DNA of 64,000 bases, taken from Sambucus nigra (lineage: Eukaryota; Streptophyta; Magnoliopsida; Dipsacales; Adoxaceae). Below are positions 58,776-64,000 of this stretch, piece by piece. Position 1 is the stretch's first letter. Every line of letters starts with the position of its first letter. Where the stretch lies: assembly GCA_949130495.1 (NCBI GenBank), contig OX422210.1, positions 28,155,681 through 28,219,680 of the forward strand, in the 5' to 3' direction. The position numbers and the translations under genes were made by a program. The notes beneath the pieces are model-generated. The model searched no databases. It was not told where the DNA came from and was given only the letters and a program-made list of their open reading frames with translations.

Positions 58776-59622
58776 AAATTTTGTTGGAATTTAACAAAGT
58801 TTGTGTAGAAGGTAGTTAATCCTTCCGTCTTAACCTTTAAATCTAAATGTAAGTCTTTAACAAAGCTATTATTATAGTTTTGGGTAGCTGTTATGGATGT
58901 AGAAATTAAATTTAATCTTTCTAAAATGAGTCTAGTTACTTTAGCAGCGTTGGCAATCTCATTTTCATTTATCTCATAATAAAATCTTTCATCATTTATC
59001 TTTTCTAAAATTCTTTAGTAAAATTCTGCTAGGGTCTGAATGGAGAGGTTTCCCGTAATCTCATTCCAATTTGATCTAACTATTTCCATTAGGAAGATAA
59101 CTATCTAATCTAGGGATAAGCTTAGCTTGTTCTTTAGTAAGTTTAATTAACTCACTGTCTTGATTTTTTGTTAAAGTTTTAATTTCTAAAATGTCTTGTG
59201 TTAAGGACTTCTATATGATTAGTCTTAATATTTATTTCTTGTAGAACTTGTACTAAGTCTATTGGGATTTGGCTATCTATTTCTAGTAGTCTTTTAGAGA
59301 TATTTTTTATCTCTGATTCTAGGGTTTGAGCGTCTTTTATTAATTATCTTAATATAAGAAGTATACACTTATTTTTGTCTATTATACTATTTATAACACT
59401 GGCAGTAACTTGTCTACTATCTGCTTGTTTGGATGGGATGTGTTCAGTATGTGAATAACCATCTATGTGAGCAGTTAAACAACCTTCTAAGTCTAAATCA
59501 GTTATGGGTATAGGTTGGTGGGTTGGTTCCAAATATATCTTTGTAAATGCGAGGGATAAATCCTAAGGGCATTAAAGTTTTTTTACTAAGTCGAAAAGGA
59601 ACGTCTTATGGCTCTGATACCA
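58776..59622 (-). pseudogene. Pararetrovirus 5' region
   Basis: Continuation of the viral copy beyond copia C. The only frame above 60 codons is 59344-59532 (62 codons), starting about 80 nt after the primer-binding site. No domain is recognised. The rest (58790-59340) shows short Lys/Glu/Leu-rich pieces suggestive of coiled coil but is full of stops. Caulimovirids carry one or two small genes here; this would be their remnant. Confidence 0.5.
59611..59622 (-). other. Pararetrovirus primer-binding site
   Basis: Minus strand TGGTATCAGAGC, the Met-tRNA complement used by caulimovirids to prime minus-strand DNA and conventionally position 1 of their genomes. No LTR adjoins it, unlike the same motif in the copia elements. 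Confidence 0.75.
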
Positions 59623-59684
59623 GAATTTGGGTTTTGGTCAGAATTTGGTGATTTTCTAAAGTCTTTAAGGTCTTGATACCAGAA

Positions 59685-59813
59685 TACGCGTGTCGATCGA
59701 TCCCTAACTCCCCCACCCTTACCCCCATGGCAACCCTGCTGCCATAAAGGCTGCCATGGTGATGGTGGTGGGGGGAGGGCGGTGGGGGGTTGGGGATCGA
59801 TCGGCACGCGTGT
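59685..59813. repeat. GC-rich foldback
   Basis: ATACGCGTGTCGATCGATCC on the left pairs with GGATCGATCGGCACGCGTGT on the right, and the C-rich (CCCCCACCCTTACCCCCATG) and G-rich (CATGGTGATGGTGGTGGGGG) runs pair inward around ATAAA. It lies between the viral primer-binding site and the MITE-1-like half. Unusually GC-rich for the window. Confidence 0.75.
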
Positions 59814-59936
59814 TTGTTACCGTCGATGCGGACCAATTACAACGTAGAAATTAAAATTAATGGGTTGTTAGGTGTTTTTTATTAAGGTTCATTAAAAATT
59901 TTAGTTTTTAAGTTCACTAGAGAACCTCTCTCTCTC
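59814..59936 (+). mobile_element. Half copy of MITE-1
   Basis: Diverged match to the right half of MITE-1 (8675-8790): the degraded core TCGATGCGGACCAATTAC, then AATTAAAATTAATGGG, TTTTTTATTAAGGTTCATTAA and a terminal GAACCTCTCTCTCTC. The left half is missing or replaced by the GC-rich foldback. It is followed by a TA run and the Helitron-2 3' end. Confidence 0.65.
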
Positions 59937-59954
59937 TCTTTATATATATATATA

Positions 59955-59982
59955 CTAGCGAATACCCGTGCCTGAAGGCACG
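59955..59982 (-). terminator. Helitron-2 3' hairpin and CTAG terminus
   Basis: Stem CGTGCC (59967-59972) with GGCACG (59977-59982), loop of 4 nt, then spacer and terminal CTAG/T. This is the rolling-circle end signal of the family. Confidence 0.82.
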
Positions 59983-60833
59983 CCGAAAATTTTCAAAGTA
60001 CGTAATCGCGAAACAATAAAAAATTCGAAAGTACATAATTACAAAACAATAAAAATATCGTTCTCCAAAAAAACATCTATATATCGTTCCCCAATATACA
60101 TAAGTGCGGCTCCATTTATTTCTCCATAGTTAACTTCCACCACTAATTACAACATTGCTCACATTTAACTAAGGAGTTGCACGTCTAACTAAGAACATAA
60201 CAGTGTACATCTTTAACAAATGAAAAAAGGAAACACAAATTTCAAAATTAGGCCATGAGAAACATTCATGTATCATATCTGAGAAAACAAAGTTTCTCTG
60301 ACAAAAAAAATTCAAACTCCCCTTGTCGGGGTAGTGACAAAACGTTAAATAATAAATTATAAAATTGTAATTATTTTCCAAATAATAAAATAATTATTGA
60401 CTGATGTTATTTATCCAATGATATACTGAAATTATATAAGCATGTGATATAGATCCATGAGTAAAATAGGTCAAAACAAACAAAAATGGAGCTAAAAATC
60501 TGAATGAGTAAAATAGGTCAAAAAGAGGAGAAGTCAAGAGGTGTGTAGACCATTATATAAATGGACCTGTTTGAATATATCTTAAAATCCAAACACCATT
60601 AGCAAATATGTATCAATAATTTTTAAGCCAAGAAGAAGAATCCAGGGAGGAAACAATTAGTACATGTTTACATAGAAACAACAATGATTATTATACAATC
60701 TTGCACTAAATGTGTTTTTTTAATTAAAATAGAATAAAATGAATGCAACTTTAAAAAATTAAAAGAAATACTTTTACTGGCTGAAATGACAATAATCCCA
60801 CTTGAAGCCACTTTCTATGTTATGATATTCCAC

Positions 60834-61359
60834 CTAACAATAAAGCACCGGACAAATCCATAACTTACATAATATAGCTTCTACACTGTGTTTGTGATTT
60901 TTTTCGAAGGCACAGATAGGTCCATGCCCCGACCCAAACCTGCATTTCCAGTGAATTGTTGCAAAATAATGAAAGAATACGTGAAATGGTATATCGACAA
61001 TTGGTGATGCCAAATTGATGAAAAGGTTCGGCATGGTTGAAGTAACCCTAAAAAAACACATGTAATAGAGCAACTTTGATACCTCCCTGAAAGAATTCCA
61101 ACTTTTCAGACCAAAACCAGCTAACTATGTGCTTGCAAATTAACTTGGATAGAAAATATAAAGATGGTGCTCCGTCTGTGGCATTATAAACAACCAAGAA
61201 AAGGCCTCGAATAACACCGAAACGTTCTTCAATTAGAAGCGACATGAAAATCGTTGTAGGAATCATAAATATCTGCATGAATATGTAAGTTGGGCAGTAA
61301 CCCAAAATGAATTTTGTTGGGTAAACTTTCGCATACATTTGAAGATGATCTTTGAGCAA
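60834..61359 (-). pseudogene. Putative captured ABCG half-transporter fragment
   Basis: Two minus-strand frames in adjacent positions. The upstream one (61048-61359) has a hydrophobic IFMSLLIEERFGV segment followed by APSLYFLSKLI, resembling the ER-x-YGV...PFLxxIS motif of the transmembrane domain in ABCG11-like half-transporters. The downstream one (60834-61073) opens CFFRVTSTMPNLF and continues IPFH, resembling the later FFRLPxDIPKPFW...FH motif. The order is correct; the roughly 50 residues between them in the family are missing. This fits a broken gene piece carried by Helitron-2. No ATP-binding domain is present. Recognition is from memory of the family, so it is tentative. Confidence 0.4.
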
Positions 61360-61519
61360 CGGTGGATCCTCAATAGTCCCAGGAAGCTTAATATTTCATA
61401 CTCTGCAGCTGGCCTAGTGGAGTAAATACACAACAAACCTATAGAAAAAACACAAAAACACTCAACGCCACAACAAATTCCCATCGTGTGGTTTCGAAGT
61501 AGGCTCAACAATTATTGTA

Positions 61520-63540
61520 AGTGGTGAAAGAATAAGGACGAATAAGAAGGGAAAGTAGATCCCAGGATGCGAACTGAGAAAATGCTTAACTGCATATCAT
61601 GACAATGGTGTATTGTATTAACGCCTGTAGTGACGAAAATTTGACTTCAATCAATTTAGTTATTTTCTCAATCATAAATACAACTACGAAACTCACAACC
61701 ACACATATTTTCAAAATATATTGAAGGTAGAGACAAAATATCATATACAAAGAAAATTTTCAAAAGCAAAATAATTACACCATTAAATTAGATATGTGAT
61801 TTCAAAAGCAAAACAATTACACCATTATACCCATTCCTATTCCCAGATCTGTGGGACAATTCCTAATTTGTCTGGTAAATAATACTTTCAGGCATAAACA
61901 TGAATGGTAAAAAGTGTAAATCTAAACATACAAATCTTACTGTCGAATTCAGGTCATATTCTTGCAAAGTTATGACTCATGTAAGGGTGTTTGTGTTATG
62001 GGTGTTTTCTATGTGTCGTGTATAGTATAAAACTCAAAATGCAAATTGATTTCCTATGACTCTGTGATCCACACAAACAACCAACAAAATATTAGAATCA
62101 TGTGAGATACCCCAAATAATGACATTGGGCAAGACTTCCTATGACCAAATAATGTACTGAGCAAGACTTGACATACTGTAAGATATTAGAATCAAGTTTA
62201 TAACAGTGAACCAAATTTGACATACCCCAAACCAAATTTGACATACCCCAAACCAAATTTGACCTCATTCACAGTCATTAGATATCCCCAAACAGGTTTG
62301 TTTTTGCAAATCGCAAATAGGACCTGAAATTGTATATTGGTGCCAGAAATCATTCACATGGAAAAAGTTAAAGAAAAATATATACTAACTACAAATAAAG
62401 TATAATATAAATACCTAAAAAAAATAAACAGGAAACAGACATGCTAAAGCAATGTTAAGAGAGATCAAATTTGTGCGAGAAAAATAATTTCCTGCAAAAA
62501 TATGTGATTATGGGTCTTCAAACACCACATTAAAAAGTAAAGGACCATCACCTATCAAAAAATTCAAGTTTTGAAGAAACCTTCCAACAAAGCTGTAAAT
62601 TGATTCCTGTGAAGCCTGTACAAAGACCCGGTGAAAAATTAGTACAATAAAGGAAGTAAATCAAATTGTATAAAGCATGATCTCCACATACCACCCATTT
62701 AATATGTAATAAATATTACCACACCTTGTCTAAAATACTTTGTGCCCTTATTTTACTTCTCTGATAAAAAAAATTTGGTTGGACCTCGGTGTAACCTTGG
62801 TGAAGACAACCGGCCCCTCAATCAAGTGAGCCTAACATGATCTCGCCTCTCTATGCTCACTACATGTTAACATAAGATCTGTTAAACACAAACGAAGGTT
62901 TTAGATATAAAAAAAACTTTACCCGATGTTTGTAGAAGGCAATCAGAGAGAGAGAGTCCGTAACTTTTTGGCTTTGGCTTTATCAGGCCCACTTCTTGAG
63001 AGAGAGAAAGTGATGAGATGCAAACGTTTTACCAAATTCTTCACATTTATGGTAACAGATCTGATCAACGGCGTCGACAAAGTGACCTCAAACGGATTTT
63101 TCATGGCTCTCGTTGTTACTGATTTGTCGAGAGAGAGGGGGAGATGGGTTTTGAGAACCCAACACATGTCTCATCTATTTTTCTTGGTTTGTGTGCAATA
63201 CAAACCCCAAAATTAAAAAAGATAGAAAGGGAAATGGGTTTTTGGTTTGAATCATTTTTATGTCTCTACTTTTGAGCTTTGTTTATGGTTGTAAAGGGAG
63301 AGAGAGATTGGCGTACATGCTAAAGAGAGAAGGAGAGAGAAATAGGCGTGTACTTTTCAAAGAGTGGGTGGCTGAGAGATTGAGGGGATGTGGAGTAGAC
63401 AGAAGAGAAAGACAGAGTTCGTAATGTTGGTTTGGGCGGGATAATGAATTTTGGTTAACTAATCTGAGCCCTTGATTTTTACATGGGAGATGTGGTCAAA
63501 TGTGAGCCCTTATTGTGCTTTTATATTTTTACCAATTCAA
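61520..63540. other. Helitron-2 interior without recognised gene
   Basis: AT-rich sequence with a triple direct repeat of ACCAAATTTGACATACCCCA near 62209-62260. A 96-codon plus-strand frame at 62926-63216, embedded in GAGAGAGA-rich leader-like sequence, has no recognisable domain. Confidence 0.4.
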
Positions 63541-63562
63541 AAACCATTCCATCTTATTATAT

Positions 63563-63590
63563 GGATATATATATATATATATATATATAT
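63563..63590. repeat. (TA)n microsatellite at Helitron-2 5' flank
   Basis: About 13 TA dinucleotides immediately outside the Helitron 5' end; the complementary tract flanks the 3' end at 59940-59954. Confidence 0.85.
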
Positions 63591-63687
63591 GACTTACATT
63601 GATAGGTGTATTAGATTTATTGGTAGTATGAGAATGCAATATTAAGGGAGGTGAGTATTTGATTTATTTTACTTCGTAACAAAACGA

Positions 63688-63883
63688 AGTGTTGCAACTC
63701 AAAGGAATTTTGAAAATTGGTATTCAATGTGCAAGTGAGTATACTAATTTCTCCTACCCCTATGCTATTCCTTTATTTGTTTTTATTCGAGTCTTGTAAG
63801 TTTTTCAATCTTTTATAGGACTATTTAGGTTGAATGAAGAATTTGGTGATGCCCTGATAAGGCTGCTCACCTCCTATGATGCA
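63688..63883 (+). CDS. Candidate exon pair of an unidentified gene
   Basis: Two short coding segments separated by an 84-nt AT-rich intron. Exon a ends at 63734 before GTGAGT, the intron ends TTTTATAG at 63818, and exon b runs 63819-63883 before GTATGC. The reading frame is open across the splice (GIQCARLFRLNEEFGDALIR spans it) while the unspliced sequence has stops. The protein was not recognised and the window ends soon after. It could be a host gene next to the Helitron or another captured fragment. The left limit of exon a is uncertain. Confidence 0.3.
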
Positions 63884-64000
63884 GTATGCTCCTTTTTATA
63901 CATGATTTATACATTTTGTTTGCATTATAATTTTCATATTAATGGCAAGATTAAAACATATTTTCAGTCTTGCCCAATGCATTACTTCGTTAATGATTGA

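Larger units (their letters stand above)
42694..59622 (-). mobile_element. Endogenous pararetrovirus (Caulimoviridae), split by copia C
   Basis: Minus strand. It starts at a Met-tRNA primer-binding site (59611-59622) and runs through a 5' region, movement-protein-like, coat-protein-like, protease, RT and RNase H segments to about 42694. Without copia C (50020-58775) it spans about 8.2 kb, close to the 7-9 kb of caulimovirid genomes, so this is nearly one genome length. There is no LTR or integrase, which separates it from retrotransposons. Frames are broken by many stops and frameshifts, so it is an old inactive copy. The gene order and a movement protein resembling badnavirus/tungrovirus-type proteins support the family; the genus cannot be fixed. 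Confidence 0.85.
59955..63565 (-). mobile_element. Helitron-2, non-autonomous
   Basis: On the minus strand the 5' end is TCCATATAATAAGATGG (from 63565, preceded by A). The 3' end has a 6-bp hairpin (59967-59982), about 11 nt, then CTAG at 59955-59958 followed by T. The ends are similar to Helitron-1 (TCTATATAATAAAGG; GCACGGGTA...CTAG), so both belong to one family. Insertion is in a TA tract without target duplication. No Rep/helicase sequence is present. It carries a putative ABCG transporter fragment (60834-61359). Confidence 0.82.

Noticed and set aside
62926..63216. 96-codon frame in Helitron-2
   Set aside because: No recognisable domain, an equally long opposing frame, and GAGAGA-rich leader-like context; not supported as a gene.

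Overview
This looks like a repeat-dominated stretch of nuclear DNA from a flowering plant, probably a eudicot. The evidence is a strongly AT-rich sequence, plant-type Ty1/copia and Ty3/gypsy LTRs primed by initiator Met-tRNA, a CACTA (En/Spm) element with Tnp2/DUF4218/DUF4216 coding sequence, MULE and hAT relatives, Helitrons, foldback MITEs and an endogenous plant pararetrovirus (Caulimoviridae). I found no intact host gene. The only candidate host coding sequence is a pair of short unidentified exons at the right edge (63.69-63.88 kb). The species cannot be named from the sequence.

Layout. (1) 0.1-7.1 kb: a minus-oriented gypsy-type LTR split by a young non-autonomous copia element (copia A, 2232-6990, TSD AATAC). 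(2) 7.1-12.5 kb: gene-less DNA, a foldback MITE and a non-autonomous Helitron (8803-12461) carrying two more MITEs. (3) 12.9-19.4 kb: a CACTA element (TSD GTA) with a frameshifted tnp2 gene, sitting just upstream of a decayed MULE transposase that is itself split by a hAT-type element (TSD GGAACAAC). (4) 20.9-42.7 kb: two blocks of a ~0.97-kb tandem repeat, each unit carrying a long hairpin. Block I is interrupted by a 10.8-kb copia element (copia B, TSD GTTTT) whose right LTR holds a 3.7-kb solo gypsy LTR. Between the blocks lies a 1.4-kb foldback with smaller hairpins nested inside. (5) 42.7-59.6 kb: a nearly genome-length, heavily mutated pararetrovirus copy on the minus strand, split by copia C (50020-58775, TSD AAATT), the only copia copy here that retains pol. 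(6) 59.7-63.6 kb: two foldback remnants and a second Helitron (59955-63565, minus) that appears to carry a broken ABCG-type half-transporter fragment. (7) 63.6-64 kb: candidate exons.

The nesting gives relative ages: tandem array before copia B before solo LTR; gypsy LTR before copia A; MULE before CACTA and hAT insertions; viral integration before copia C. Every recognisable coding region carries stops, frameshifts or deletions, so the present interest is structural.

The most unusual signal is a short GC-rich module, GCCGCTGGCGCGGACCCA and variants (extending to ~38 nt in several copies). It sits in the loop or centre of several foldback elements whose terminal inverted repeats look unrelated, and in the hairpin of every unit of the 0.97-kb repeat. 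A second recurring theme is that the LTRs of unrelated retrotransposon families each carry their own expanded set of short palindromes (TTCGAA-, CGAATCGATTCG- or GGTTCGGTGTACC-type).
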